From positions 542,694 to 606,693 of the forward strand of contig QWOQ01000007.1 in assembly GCA_003669585.1 (NCBI GenBank): a stretch of 64,000 nucleotides of DNA, written 5' to 3'. This document shows positions 1 through 9,439 of this stretch, in pieces. Position 1 is the first letter of the stretch. Every line of letters begins with the position of its first letter. This DNA is from Planctomycetota bacterium (lineage in GTDB: Bacteria > Planctomycetota > Planctomycetia > Pirellulales > UBA1268). The notes under the pieces were generated by a model. That model was not told where the DNA came from. It saw only the letters and a list, made by a program, of their open reading frames with translations, and did no database searches. The translations under genes and the position numbers were made by a program.

Positions 1-85
1 TGACCTCGGACGTTTTATATTCGGGCAGCAAACAGCGACTGATTTGCACGGCACTGGTTTTTCGTCGCTTCCGGAGATTTTTGTG

Positions 86-1801
86 ATGCAAGCCTTGCAG
101 AACATTTGTGTACGACATGTCATCAATCGGATTTCGTGGACGGTCTTTTGTTCTACGTTGGCTCTGGCTCCTTCAATTTTTTTATTCTCTGCGGTTTTTT
201 TCTGTCGTTGTCGAGTGCTGCTGCAGCAGACCCCGATCCGTTCCTCACCGCCAAGCAACTCGATCAATCGCTGAACCGAGAACGTACCCCGATCGATACT
301 TCTCAAGACGAATATTCTGATCTTTGCGACGATGAAACATTTCTCAGACGCATCACACTCGACCTTGCCGGCAGACAACCTACGACTGAGGAAATCAGTA
401 CGTTTTCTCAAGAAGACTCCAAGAACAAACGGTCGCTGGTCATCGACCGACTTTTGGAGAGCCCTGAATGGGCCGAAACGTGGGCTCGCTATTTTCGTGA
501 TGTCATTCTCTATCGGCGCACGGATGAACGAACGCTCTTTATGTCCGGCCCGCTTGAAAAGTTCTTCTTCGTCCATCTGGATGGTGCTGCTCGCTGGGAT
601 GCTATTGCAAGAGCGCTGATCACTGCTTCCGGAAATCCCCTTGAACATGGTGAAACGGCGATTGTTATGGGGCAGATGGGGGAAACCGCCGACATAGCTG
701 CCGAAATTTCAAGGATTTTCCTAGGTATCCAGATTCAGTGTGCGCAGTGTCACGATCACCGAACAGATCGTTGGAAGCGTTCGCAGTTTCATGAAATGGC
801 AGCGTTTTTTCCACGGATAGAAATTCGCCCAAGTCCCGGCAATGGAATCAATCGATTCATCGTCGTGAGCAGAGATTTTGACGCCGGTCGAGGCGTAAAG
901 GCTTTGGATAATCCGCGACGTGGACATCTCGAACACGAAATGCCCGACCTTCAGGATCCGTCCCAGCCTGGAACAGTGATGACCCCTGTTTTTTTTCTGA
1001 CTGGAGCCACGGTTCCGAAAGGCACTCGCGATCGAGAACGTCGAGAAGCAATCGCTGCTGCAGTAATCGATCCGCTTCATCCTTGGTTTGTACGGAGCAT
1101 TGTCAATCGCCTCTGGAGCGAACTCCTCGGCGAAGGTTTTTATGATCCTGTCGATGACATGGGCCCGGACCGAACAAGTTCTGCTCCTCAATCGCTCGAA
1201 CTGCTCACGTCTGGGCTCGTCGCATCCCATTATGACCTTCGCTGGCTCTTTCGCACGATCACTCTCACCGAAACCTACCAGCGAGCCAGTCAATCTCGCG
1301 GTAGTACTGATCACAAGGGGTTCGCAATCAACTGCCCTCAGCGACTCCGGGCAGATCAACTGTTTAATCAAATTCTCTCAACGCTTGGGGCAGATGAATC
1401 CCGTTACGTTCGACGTCAAGGAAATGGAAACGGCGCGGGCCAGAGTATGGCCTCTCCCAGAGCGATGTTTGCAACGGTGTTTGGATATGACCCAAGTCAG
1501 CCGCGAGAAGACGTTGCAGGAACGATTCCCCAAAGCCCTTTTGCTCATGAATAGCCCGGTGATGGCTTCCGCAATCAATGGGAATCGACCCTTTACCGCG
1601 ATTGGAAAAATCCTGCACGAACAGCCCGATGATCGAGAGGCCGCTTCGATGCTTTACCTTCGAACACTGGCTCGCCATCCGACAGATCGCGAACTCAATC
1701 TATGTCTTGATCACGTGAAAGAAGTCGGCAATCGCAACGACGCATTCGAGGATATTTTCTGGTCGCTTTTAAATTCAACTGAATTCATACATCGAAAATA
1801 A
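86..1801 (+). pseudogene. DUF1549/DUF1553 secreted protein, apparently frameshifted twice
   Basis: Planctomycete-type paired DUF1549 and DUF1553 protein; the family is exported, of unknown reaction, and usually encoded beside DUF1501. The DUF1549 part (FLRRITLDLAGRQPT, ESPEWAETWARYFRD, QCAQCHDH) lies at about 330-780 and the DUF1553 part (HPWFVRSIVNRLW, FGYDPSQPRE) from about 1080. No single frame holds it all. A start at 86 has GGAG at 73-76 and encodes a basic, hydrophobic signal-peptide start in frame 2. The AAAADPD cleavage region and the body are in frame 1, which points to a lost base in the T run at 195-201. Frame 1 stops at 1554, while the conserved ending (ALLLMNSPVM to FIHRK) continues in frame 2, which points to an extra base near 1532-1534. 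A frame-1 start at 106 is possible but gives an acidic, poor signal peptide. It could be a decayed gene or carry sequence errors; family assignment is firm. Confidence 0.8.
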
Positions 1802-1843
1802 ATCGCCACACTCAAGTCCACCTTCCCTAAGGAGTGATCTGCT

Positions 1844-3141
1844 GTGATGCTTTTCCATCGTCACGATGAAGTGCGTATTCAAAACGATCGGATCTCGAGC
1901 CGTAGATCGTTTCTTCAGTCCTTGCCTTTTGCCTCGCTGGCATTCAATTCACTTCTCTGGCGAGAAGCAATCTCGCTCTATGCAGCAGATAGTAAGAGAC
2001 AGGACAGGGCTTGTATTTTGCTTTGGATGCAGGGGGGCCGAGTCAATTTGAGACATTTAGTCCGTTGGAGAATCATCGCAATAACGGTGGCACAACATCG
2101 ATCTCGACAGCCGTACCCGGGATTCACTTCGCAGAATATTTTCCCGAGTGCGCCCGCATTGCCAATCGTCTTGCAGTGATTCGATCGATGACAAGCAAGG
2201 AGGGAAGCCATCCACGAGCAAGCTATCTGCTTCATACAGGTTACCTTCCAAATCCCAGTCTTCGCCATCCAACGCTCGGTTCGATTGTTGCAAGTCACAC
2301 TTCCGACGACGCCTCAGATCTTCCTCCTGTGGTTCGTATCGGGGGCCGAGGACGCAGCGACTCCGGCGCTGGATTTCTTGGAACCAAATGGGATCCCTTT
2401 GAGTTACGAAGCCCGAATGAAAATCCTTCTCACACGACTCCGGCTGTGTCGCCCGACCGTCACATGCGGAGGCTCGACCTCATGGAGCGTCTTGAAGTTG
2501 CCCATGAGTCGGCTGCTGCAATCGAGATTACCAATCATCGAAATCTTTATCGCCGAGCGACTCGCATGATGCTCAGTGCCGACATGAAGGCGTTTGATAT
2601 TGCATCAGAACCAGCAAGCATTCGAAGCGACTACGGTTCTGGTGAATTTGCTTCCGGATGTCTCATGGCCCGTCGATTGATCGAACACGGAGTCTCTTTT
2701 GTCGAGGTTGTTTCCAATGGATGGGATACTCACCAAGACAATTTTTCTCAAATAAAAAACCTTGCCGGTCAGGTCGATGGTCCGACTGCGGCACTCGTAA
2801 GAGATCTTGAGAGTCGCGGCATGCTTGAAAAAACGCTTGTTCTCTGGATGGGAGAGTTTGGACGCACTCCGCAGGTCAATCCACGAAGTGGACGTGATCA
2901 CTTTCCTCGCAGCTATAACGTTGTGCTCGCAGGTGGAGGAATTCAGGGAGGTACCGTAATCGGTAAAACGGATAGTGCCGGAATCGACGTGACGGAGAGG
3001 CCCGTGACCGTGCCTGATCTGTTTGCCACCGTCTGCAAAAGTCTTTCAATTGATCAGACTATTGAACAACTCGCGCCTGCAGGTAGGCCGATTAAAGTCA
3101 CCGATGGAGGCTCCCCTGTGCTTGAAGCATTTGAAGGCTAG
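1844..3141 (+). pseudogene. DUF1501 family protein, apparently frameshifted
   Basis: DUF1501 protein, the usual partner of the gene just upstream (43 nt gap). The family is exported and of unknown catalytic role, with a fold related to sulfatases. An AAGGAG site at 1829-1834 precedes GTG at 1844 and ATG at 1847. The start carries a twin-arginine-like segment (SSRRSFLQS) and reads through ILLWMQGG in frame 2. The rest of the domain (GGPSQFETF, GIHFAEYFPECARIANRLAVIRSM, GWDTHQDNF, LVLWMGEFGRTP, GRDHFPRSYNVVLAGGG) is in frame 1. The frames meet at the G6 run 2032-2037, where one more or two fewer G would restore one reading frame. Apart from this the protein looks full length (about 430 residues). 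The frameshift may be real decay, slippage or a sequencing error. Confidence 0.82.
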
Positions 3142-3157
3142 AGTCGGCGACCAAACG

Positions 3158-3175
3158 CATGGGTGCTCACCCAAC
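3158..3175. repeat. Short palindrome between convergent genes
   Basis: TGGGTG-CT-CACCCA at 3160-3173 is a perfect 6 bp inverted repeat in the 64 nt gap between the DUF1501 gene and the convergent response-regulator gene. It has no T tract, so it is not a clear intrinsic terminator. Confidence 0.4.
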
Positions 3176-3205
3176 TCCAATGAGTTGTCCTCAGAACAAC
3201 CAACA

Positions 3206-4651
3206 CTACCCTACTCTCACCGCGCCGCACGCGGGTCCAAGCGTCGAAAGCTCCATGCCCAAACGCTTGAGTTTTTTGTAAAGCGTTGTTCGATTGATTC
3301 CCAATCGTTTTGCAGCTTCGTCGCGCCGCCATCCACTTTGACCAAGGGCATCCAGAATCATCTGTCGCTCCGGTGCCTGCATCGCCCACTTGAGCGGAAG
3401 ATCGCTCGACGTCTCACCGACGACTCGCGACGCCGAGGATACCTTGTGCGTAGTCTTCAAACGAACTGTTTCGGGTAGGTCTTTCACATCGATCGCGGCA
3501 CCAGCGCCGAGAAGAACTGCCCGCTCAATCGTATTTGCCAGTTCACGAACGTTCCCAGGCCATACGTACTGTTGCATGGTCTCAAGAGCGATGGGCGTAA
3601 AATCAAGTTGCGGGCGACCAAGAGACTCTGTTGTGCGATTGAGAAAATGTCGAGCAAGCATCGGAATGTCCCCCGCACGATTACGCAGTGCCGGCATCTC
3701 AATCGACACAACATTCACTCGCCAGAAGAGATCACCGCGAAATCTTCCAGACGCGACCGCTTCGGCGAGATCTTCGTTGGTGGCAAGCACGACTCTGGAG
3801 TCGACCGTTCGCGTTTTCGATCCACCCACCGGTTCAAATTCACATTCCTGAAGCACTCGCAAAAGTTTGACCTGCATCCCTGCTGATGCCGTCGCGATCT
3901 CATCGAGAAAAATTGTTCCGCCGTCAGCCTGAACAAACTTTCCATCGCGGCTTCCGACGGCTCCCGTAAAGGCACCGGCCACATGTCCAAAAAGCTCGCT
4001 ATCCAAAAGCGATTCGCTCAAAGCTCCACACGCCACCTCAACAAATGGTTGATTGCGACGGTCACTCGCACGGTGCAATGCCCTTGCGATCAGCGACTTT
4101 CCAGTTCCACTCTCTCCGGTGATCAGCACGGTAACGTTTGTGTTAGCCACTTTATCCACTACTGCAAGAATCTCTCGAATGGCTGGGTCATCGCCCACCA
4201 CGACACCATGACTGCGCAGTCGCTTGCCTGCACCCTCGATGTGGCGCAGAGTCTCTCGTGGTTCTGCGGCTCTTCGAAGCGAGGCTGCCAGTCTCGCTCG
4301 ATCGAGAGCATCGATCAATTCGACGTCGCGAACTGGTAGAGAAAGCATGTCGTCTGATCCAGCATGCAGCGCCGCCAATGCCCCGCCGACACCAGATTGC
4401 TGTGGCACCATCGCCACAATTCCAACGCGAGGATTTTTCTTTCTCAGTGTTTCAATGAACTGAAGTCCCTGTCGGTCGGGCAATCCCACATCAACGAGAC
4501 AAAGACCAAAATCATGTCGCTGAAATGCGGCCACGGCATCGGCGATCGAAGAGACCGTGGTGGTCGGCCATCCTTGCTCCGAAAGCCAGTCCGCATTCGC
4601 CTGTGCCATGCGACGATCGTCATCAATGAGCAGCAGGCGTTCCTTGGTCAC
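3206..4651 (-). CDS. Sigma-54 activator, NtrC-type response regulator with atypical receiver
   Basis: 481-residue cytoplasmic activator of sigma-54 RNA polymerase. A receiver domain covers about 1-115, with the acidic pair (LLLIDDD) and phospho-acceptor Asp54 (CLVDVGLPD). The AAA+ domain covers about 150-385, with Walker A GESGTGKS at 179-186, the sigma-54 contact loop GAFTGA at 226-231 and Walker B GGTIFLDEI near 244-252. A Fis-type helix-turn-helix (RDEAAKRLGINRTTLYKKL) ends the protein. The receiver lacks two conserved residues: the usual Lys is Leu105 (MLSLP) and the Thr/Ser of strand 4 is replaced in VAMVPQ. I chose GTG 4651 because a TTGGAG site lies about 8 nt upstream; an in-frame ATG at 4720 would add 23 unrelated residues. 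No histidine kinase is adjacent. Its target promoters cannot be read from this window. Confidence 0.92.
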   Translation of the reverse strand: MTKERLLLIDDDRRMAQANADWLSEQGWPTTTVSSIADAVAAFQRHDFGLCLVDVGLPDRQGLQFIETLRKKNPRVGIVAMVPQQSGVGGALAALHAGSDDMLSLPVRDVELIDALDRARLAASLRRAAEPRETLRHIEGAGKRLRSHGVVVGDDPAIREILAVVDKVANTNVTVLITGESGTGKSLIARALHRASDRRNQPFVEVACGALSESLLDSELFGHVAGAFTGAVGSRDGKFVQADGGTIFLDEIATASAGMQVKLLRVLQECEFEPVGGSKTRTVDSRVVLATNEDLAEAVASGRFRGDLFWRVNVVSIEMPALRNRAGDIPMLARHFLNRTTESLGRPQLDFTPIALETMQQYVWPGNVRELANTIERAVLLGAGAAIDVKDLPETVRLKTTHKVSSASRVVGETSSDLPLKWAMQAPERQMILDALGQSGWRRDEAAKRLGINRTTLYKKLKRLGMELSTLGPACGAVRVG

Positions 4652-4885
4652 AGTCAGACTCCAAACGTAAAAGGTGAGTCGCCAAATGGACGACCAGGCC
4701 GTGGCACAAAATTGCTCCACGTCTTCTTACGTTGCAGAAGTGCGACGGCACAGTCCCCGCAGACGGTATCTCTTCACATAAATCGCTTTACAGGATGACA
4801 CAATTGATACAACCCTCACATGGCCTTAGGGCGTAACCTCCACGCCAGGAAAGAAACTCTGGATGCACCGAAAATAGCCTAAAAA

Positions 4886-5635
4886 CTATTCGCTTCGATC
4901 AGAGTCACGCAGTGGCTGTCTCGCCGAATTGAGAGGGGGACCTGTTTCGTGTCCGACTGATTCACGAAAACGGCCCTCCGTTAATCGATCGCCAGCTGGT
5001 CCAAAGATAAGTTCGCGGTTTTCAAAAAGGCTTTCAGGATTCTGATCGAGCAACCTCATTCGTCGCTTTCGAAACCAGAAAAAAGCTCCTACAGCCAAGG
5101 TCGATAAAATAATGACCAGAGCCGTGAGCCCCTTTTCAAAACTTTGCACAAGCGCACCAATGCGGTCTCCGAAAAGATAGGCCATTCCAAAAAATCCGCC
5201 GATGACCACCACTGCGCAGATTGCGTCTGCAAACAGAAACCATCGGTACGGCACTTTCAAAATACCTGCCGTAAGATAAAACGGGCTGCGTAAGCCGACC
5301 AGAAATCGTGCGACAAAAAAAGCTTTAATTCCGTGCTTCTTGATCAGACTCTCTATTTTCTGTTCTCGTTCGGCAGTCAGAAAACCAGCCCATAGCGGGT
5401 GTTCTTTGAGCACTTTCGCACCAAAAAAATAACCGATCGAGTACATCAGACTATCACCGAGAAGTGCTCCGACCAGGCACGCTGGCAACGCGTAATACCA
5501 GTGAAGAGCACCGGTGCGGCTGGCAATTCCAGCCGCCACAATCGGCACTTCTTCGGGAATAGGCAGACCGATACCCGTCAGCGTTAGAAAAAAAACGATG
5601 CCGAGGTAGCTACCCCTTTCAAACCATTCGATCAT
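4886..5635 (-). CDS. DedA family membrane protein
   Basis: 249-residue integral membrane protein of the DedA/VTT family, whose members include undecaprenyl-phosphate and phospholipid flippases or transporters. The family core is visible: TLTGIGLPIPEEVPIVAAG near the start, GDSLMYSIGYFFG, and ARFLVGLRSPFYLTAGIL with its conserved Arg and Gly. Several hydrophobic segments follow, the last near residues 165-190. An unusual polar C-terminal tail of about 55 residues, rich in Arg, Glu and Asp, probably lies in the cytoplasm. It is on the same strand as its neighbours but separated by more than 150 nt on each side, so it may be transcribed alone. The substrate is unknown. Confidence 0.9.
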   Translation of the reverse strand: MIEWFERGSYLGIVFFLTLTGIGLPIPEEVPIVAAGIASRTGALHWYYALPACLVGALLGDSLMYSIGYFFGAKVLKEHPLWAGFLTAEREQKIESLIKKHGIKAFFVARFLVGLRSPFYLTAGILKVPYRWFLFADAICAVVVIGGFFGMAYLFGDRIGALVQSFEKGLTALVIILSTLAVGAFFWFRKRRMRLLDQNPESLFENRELIFGPAGDRLTEGRFRESVGHETGPPLNSARQPLRDSDRSE

Positions 5636-5791
5636 GATCGACAGGTTGCCCGAAGAAGGAAAAAATAAAATGGAAACAGCAGAAGTCGTCGAGATGCAAA
5701 CTATAGTCTACAGGAGGTCTCTCAACTGTCAGGAACACCATTGAGAGTCAGAGAAAAACCCTCTTTCTATGGCTATGTGTCAAAAAAACAG

Positions 5792-6973
5792 TCAGGCTGA
5801 TTCAATAACGTCGACGCCATCCTTCGCTTCGATTGTCAAGGTTTGCCGATCCACATTTGCCAGCAGCACTCGAAGTCGATCCGCTTTTTTTGAAGGAATT
5901 ACCATAATCGCAGATACATTTCCTCCGCGAGGAGCGATTCGAGCAAGACCTTGGGGACCACATGTGTAGAGGGCCGTTGCCAGAGCATCACTTTCGGATG
6001 CCGTTGGTGCAAGAACGGTGGCAGAGATCACTCCCTCGGCGGGCTGACCTGTGCGAGGATCGAGAATGTGCCCCATTCGTTTGCCTCGATCAACAAAAAA
6101 CTGCGTTCCGGATCCGCTTGTTCCCAAGGCTCGATCAACAAGCGTGAATGTCGCCAGACGACGCGCCGGTCGCAGCGGATCTCGAAGGCCGACCCGCCAT
6201 CCGCGACGAGTGCCCACTTGAGGTCCCTGACATCCCATCGCTCGAACGCTGCTGGCACCACCGTGAATCAGTACGCTTCGCACTCCATATTCCGCGATCA
6301 GGTCGATTGCCCGATCGATTGCCCAGCCCTTGCCAATGGCTCCTAAATTGAATTCAACCCCAGACTTTTTAAATCGAATTCTTTTTCCGATCGGATCCAT
6401 CTGAACAAGATGCATGCCAGAAGATTCACGAGCCGCTTCGAGTGCATCTTTTGTCGGAGTGCGTCCTTGTCGTTCGAGAAAACCCCACAATCGAATAAGC
6501 GATCCTGTCGCAGCATCAAAAGTTCCCCCTGTGGCAGTGCTGATTGAGCGGCATTGCTCAAGCAGACCGTAGAGATCATCTGCAACGGTTTGCCAATCTT
6601 GAGAAGAGTTTTGATTGAGAAGCGTCAGTTCGCTGGACGCTCGGTAGACGCTCAGACGGGATTCAATCACGTCGATCAAATCGAGTGCTGCAAGAGCCCA
6701 CTGCGTATCCTGCGGATACTCTCCGGCATTGAAGACAACATCAAATCGACAGGCCATGGCCTCGCGACCAATAATGAGTGTATGAAGTTCACTTTCGCAA
6801 AGGCTCTCATCCGATACAACACCGTCGACGTTGCAGCTCTGACTTCCCTCCCCTGGTGCACATTTCTCCGGAGAATCATTTTTAATGTCAACTTGGCGCG
6901 GGACCACTTGAAAATCTTTTTGGACACCACCGAGCAGACCGCGGCGGGACAAAACGTCTTTTGAATCAGACAT
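5792..6973 (-). CDS. apbE: ApbE-like FAD:protein FMN transferase
   Basis: 393-residue ApbE family enzyme. The family covalently attaches FMN from FAD to a Thr or Ser of target proteins such as NqrB, NqrC and RnfG, using Mg2+, on the outer side of the inner membrane. Family blocks: MACRFDVVFN near residue 73, ESRLSVYRASSELTLLN, GTFDAATGSL, VEFNLGAIGKGWAID (flavin binding), HGGASSVRA, GHILDPRTGQPAEG, and ASESDALATALY (metal binding). The first 60 or so residues are poorly conserved; the SRRGLLGG there looks like a twin-arginine-type or regulatory lead rather than a lipobox. I chose ATG 6973 because GGAGG lies just upstream; a GTG directly before it is also possible. No Nqr or Rnf genes are in the window, so its flavoprotein target is unknown. 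Confidence 0.9.
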   Translation of the reverse strand: MSDSKDVLSRRGLLGGVQKDFQVVPRQVDIKNDSPEKCAPGEGSQSCNVDGVVSDESLCESELHTLIIGREAMACRFDVVFNAGEYPQDTQWALAALDLIDVIESRLSVYRASSELTLLNQNSSQDWQTVADDLYGLLEQCRSISTATGGTFDAATGSLIRLWGFLERQGRTPTKDALEAARESSGMHLVQMDPIGKRIRFKKSGVEFNLGAIGKGWAIDRAIDLIAEYGVRSVLIHGGASSVRAMGCQGPQVGTRRGWRVGLRDPLRPARRLATFTLVDRALGTSGSGTQFFVDRGKRMGHILDPRTGQPAEGVISATVLAPTASESDALATALYTCGPQGLARIAPRGGNVSAIMVIPSKKADRLRVLLANVDRQTLTIEAKDGVDVIESA

Positions 6974-7051
6974 CACTCCTCCGAAATCCTATTGGACTAT
7001 TGCACCGATCGATTGTTCCTGCTGATTCAAGAACAGTCTGGGTGGCCTCAT

Positions 7052-8524
7052 TTACCGGGGCGCGAGTCCGCGATCGAACGCTTCCTGATCTCTGCGATAG
7101 ACGGCTAAAACAGACTCGAATCGCTCCAGCGGAATTTGATACGAAGGAAATTCTGCTGTGTGTGCGTGACAGTGGGCCACAAGCAATCGATGAAGAAATT
7201 TAAATAGTTGCCTCGGTACTCGTAAACTTCGCAAGCCGTCAAGTAATCGTCGCTGATCGACGGCAGGCTCAAAAAGTCCTGAAAGAGAGGCCGGTGATTC
7301 TCCAACACGTGCCGCCTTCACCCGAGCCGATGCAATGTCGTAGAGGGTTTCTCCCGTCCACTCCAAAGATGGCACGAGGTTCTGTTTATCCAAACGCGCC
7401 CGTTGGTTGAACTGTTCATCCTCTCGCTCGATAAACCGATAGAGTTCCACTGGGAGCAGAAGTTTGAATCCGAGTCCAGGCGACTTTAAAAATTTGTTGT
7501 CCAAGAGCGGCCAGATCACCTGTTTCATTCGTTCAGCTGAACCATTGATCAGATGAGGCTCGTCGAGACGATCAACAATCACCACCACGCCAGGATATCC
7601 AATCGCGGCAAGCACTCCTTGCAGTTTTGCGAGGAGTTCGTATCGATCGTCGCTGCGGTGCATCAATGGGAGAGGCTGACCGGCAAGTTCGGCCTGCGGC
7701 AATCGAGCAAGGGCTGACGTCAATTGTCCCACTGTACGATTTCCGCTGCGCATGCTTCGCACAATTTTCCACGCTGACCACCATGATGTAGCTCGCCGAA
7801 GGAACCAGGGAATCCATGCACTCGCCACCAACAGCCATGGCCACCATGTCGAAAGCCAATCAAACTGTCCCCGTCTGAAGCTCATTACAATCGCAACGGC
7901 CAGCAGCACCGTCGCCGTAACGCCGAGAGCCGTTGGCCAAATCGCCCCAATGGCCCGATAGCCGATCCTCGCCCGTAATTTTCTGAATCGATGCGGAAAC
8001 GATTCTGCAGTCGACTGGTCATAACAGGCAGCAAGGATTGCGAGATCTCGAGCTTGTGGCCGAGTGAGACGCGCCTGCAAGCGAGAACGAGACGGGTTGC
8101 CGATCAAGTGATCGACTAACTGCGTGACCGCCAGCGACAAAATCGCATCCATATGATCCCAGAGCTTCCACTGGGAGAGCACTTTTTCAATTGGTCGATT
8201 CGGACCCACACGACTTACAAACCTGTCGAGAAACGGGTTGAAATCATCGTACAAAACAATGAACGATCCCTGACCGGGATGCGATTGGTTGTGTTTTTCA
8301 AACTGCCTGACCATCTGCAGTTTGAGGGCTGTTTTTCCAGCGCCTTTTTCTCCAAAGACAATGGATGTGCTTGGCTCGGCTGGATCTCCAAAAATCTTCC
8401 CCCATGCCGGATGAAACGTTGTTTCAAGACAGGTTCTTTTAAAGACCGCGTCGAACTGCGCATCTTCTTCGGCAAACGGATTTCCTGCAATTCCATGATG
8501 TTCCAGAAATTCATGTGTTTTCAT
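7052..8524 (-). CDS. KAP-like P-loop ATPase with two inserted membrane segments
   Basis: 490-residue P-loop ATPase. Walker A is GEKGAGKT at 58-65. Two hydrophobic segments lie at about 192-214 and 224-242, followed by Walker B VVVIVDRLDEP at 313-323. Membrane helices placed between Walker A and Walker B, and a Walker B ending in D-x-L-D, are the layout of the KAP NTPase family; this is my inference from architecture, not a firm family match. The N-terminus (HHGIAGNPFAEEDA) recalls the NPF motif near the start of some AAA+ ATPases of the ExeA type. ATG 8524 is preferred because the only longer option begins at a TTG (8590). The role is unknown; KAP proteins often organise membrane signalling complexes or take part in defence. 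No toxin or nuclease partner is next to it. Confidence 0.75.
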   Translation of the reverse strand: MKTHEFLEHHGIAGNPFAEEDAQFDAVFKRTCLETTFHPAWGKIFGDPAEPSTSIVFGEKGAGKTALKLQMVRQFEKHNQSHPGQGSFIVLYDDFNPFLDRFVSRVGPNRPIEKVLSQWKLWDHMDAILSLAVTQLVDHLIGNPSRSRLQARLTRPQARDLAILAACYDQSTAESFPHRFRKLRARIGYRAIGAIWPTALGVTATVLLAVAIVMSFRRGQFDWLSTWWPWLLVASAWIPWFLRRATSWWSAWKIVRSMRSGNRTVGQLTSALARLPQAELAGQPLPLMHRSDDRYELLAKLQGVLAAIGYPGVVVIVDRLDEPHLINGSAERMKQVIWPLLDNKFLKSPGLGFKLLLPVELYRFIEREDEQFNQRARLDKQNLVPSLEWTGETLYDIASARVKAARVGESPASLSGLFEPAVDQRRLLDGLRSLRVPRQLFKFLHRLLVAHCHAHTAEFPSYQIPLERFESVLAVYRRDQEAFDRGLAPR

Positions 8525-8641
8525 AGAACTCTGCCAAACATGAATTTTTGGGCGATTGGTAAACCAACGGAGCGACTCTTTCGAAATCAACCATTATCAC
8601 GCTGTTGATGATGACGACAGCTTTCCAAAAAAGAGTATTTT

Positions 8642-9253
8642 TCACTGAGAAGCTGGCACCATAGCTTCAACCATTTTTCGAAAGCCCTCCGACTGTCCTA
8701 CAACTGTTTTTCCGGGACCGTAAAATTTCAAAAAGTAGCTGCCATTCTCGGCGGTCTCGACGATTGCCGCGAGCATTCGATAGTCAGGGCGATCGATCGA
8801 CTTCCCTCCGGCAAACGGCCCGCCCGGTGAGTCTTTATACGTTCCGGCAATGTCAACGATCGTCACGGTACAACCTGCGAGCTTGAGCGTTTTTGTAACC
8901 GCTTTTTCTTTTGTGGACGATCCATCGGGCTGCGTAAATTGACCGTACCAACGATCCAGATTTTGAGCCACGCCTCCTCCTGCACCCATCACGGTCATGC
9001 GTCCGGGTTGCGCGTCACCTTCTGCAGGCAGAATCGAAAATTCTGTTTCCACGATACCGCTCTTCGGTTCGACGCGTTTCCATCCCTCGGGAGCTTCAAG
9101 CGACATCGTTCCGCCCGCGATCGAGAACGCGCGTCCTTGGTCCGCCGCGAAAACAGAAACACTTTCAACCATCATGACAAAACTCACGAAAGCAATCGCA
9201 AACGATCCGCTGACAAAACGATCGTTTTTTAAATTCGAGAAAAAGAAACTCAT
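8642..9253 (-). CDS. Secreted protein of unknown function
   Basis: 203-residue protein with a clear signal peptide (basic start, hydrophobic core, SVSVFAAD cleavage region near residue 37). The mature part opens with a phrase common in planctomycete secreted proteins, MSLEAPEGWKRVEPKSGIVETEFSI, and has a single compact domain rich in beta-prone sequence, ending in GFRKMVEAMVPA. I recognise no enzyme motif. An AGGAGA site lies 6 nt upstream of ATG 9253, making this one of the best ribosome binding sites in the window. Likely role: periplasmic or exported, unknown. Confidence 0.75.
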   Translation of the reverse strand: MSFFFSNLKNDRFVSGSFAIAFVSFVMMVESVSVFAADQGRAFSIAGGTMSLEAPEGWKRVEPKSGIVETEFSILPAEGDAQPGRMTVMGAGGGVAQNLDRWYGQFTQPDGSSTKEKAVTKTLKLAGCTVTIVDIAGTYKDSPGGPFAGGKSIDRPDYRMLAAIVETAENGSYFLKFYGPGKTVVGQSEGFRKMVEAMVPASQ

Positions 9254-9439
9254 GGACTTCTCCTTGTATAGATAAGAGGAAAGATTTTTAAATCCTTACC
9301 GTTGTTGTTCGTCAGAGCGTTTCAATTCAAAACACACAGTACTGCTTGGACGTTTTTACAGTGCAATCTAGTCTAGGCGATCGGCGTCTTTCGCTCCACG
9401 CTTCCCGAGGAATTTTTCTTCAAATACTGCTTTCGAAAA

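Noticed and set aside
106..121. CxxCH (CTTCH) at the start of the frame-1 DUF1549 product
   Set aside because: It lies before the signal peptide core and appears only in the less likely start, so it is probably not a haem site.
721..1371. Open frame of 216 codons on the minus strand inside the DUF1553 gene
   Set aside because: It overlaps a recognised family domain on the other strand and has no family likeness.
4698..4720. Possible sigma-54 promoter (TGGCAC then TTGC) near the NtrC-like gene
   Set aside because: The GG and GC elements are 9 nt apart, not 10, and no gene follows in that direction.
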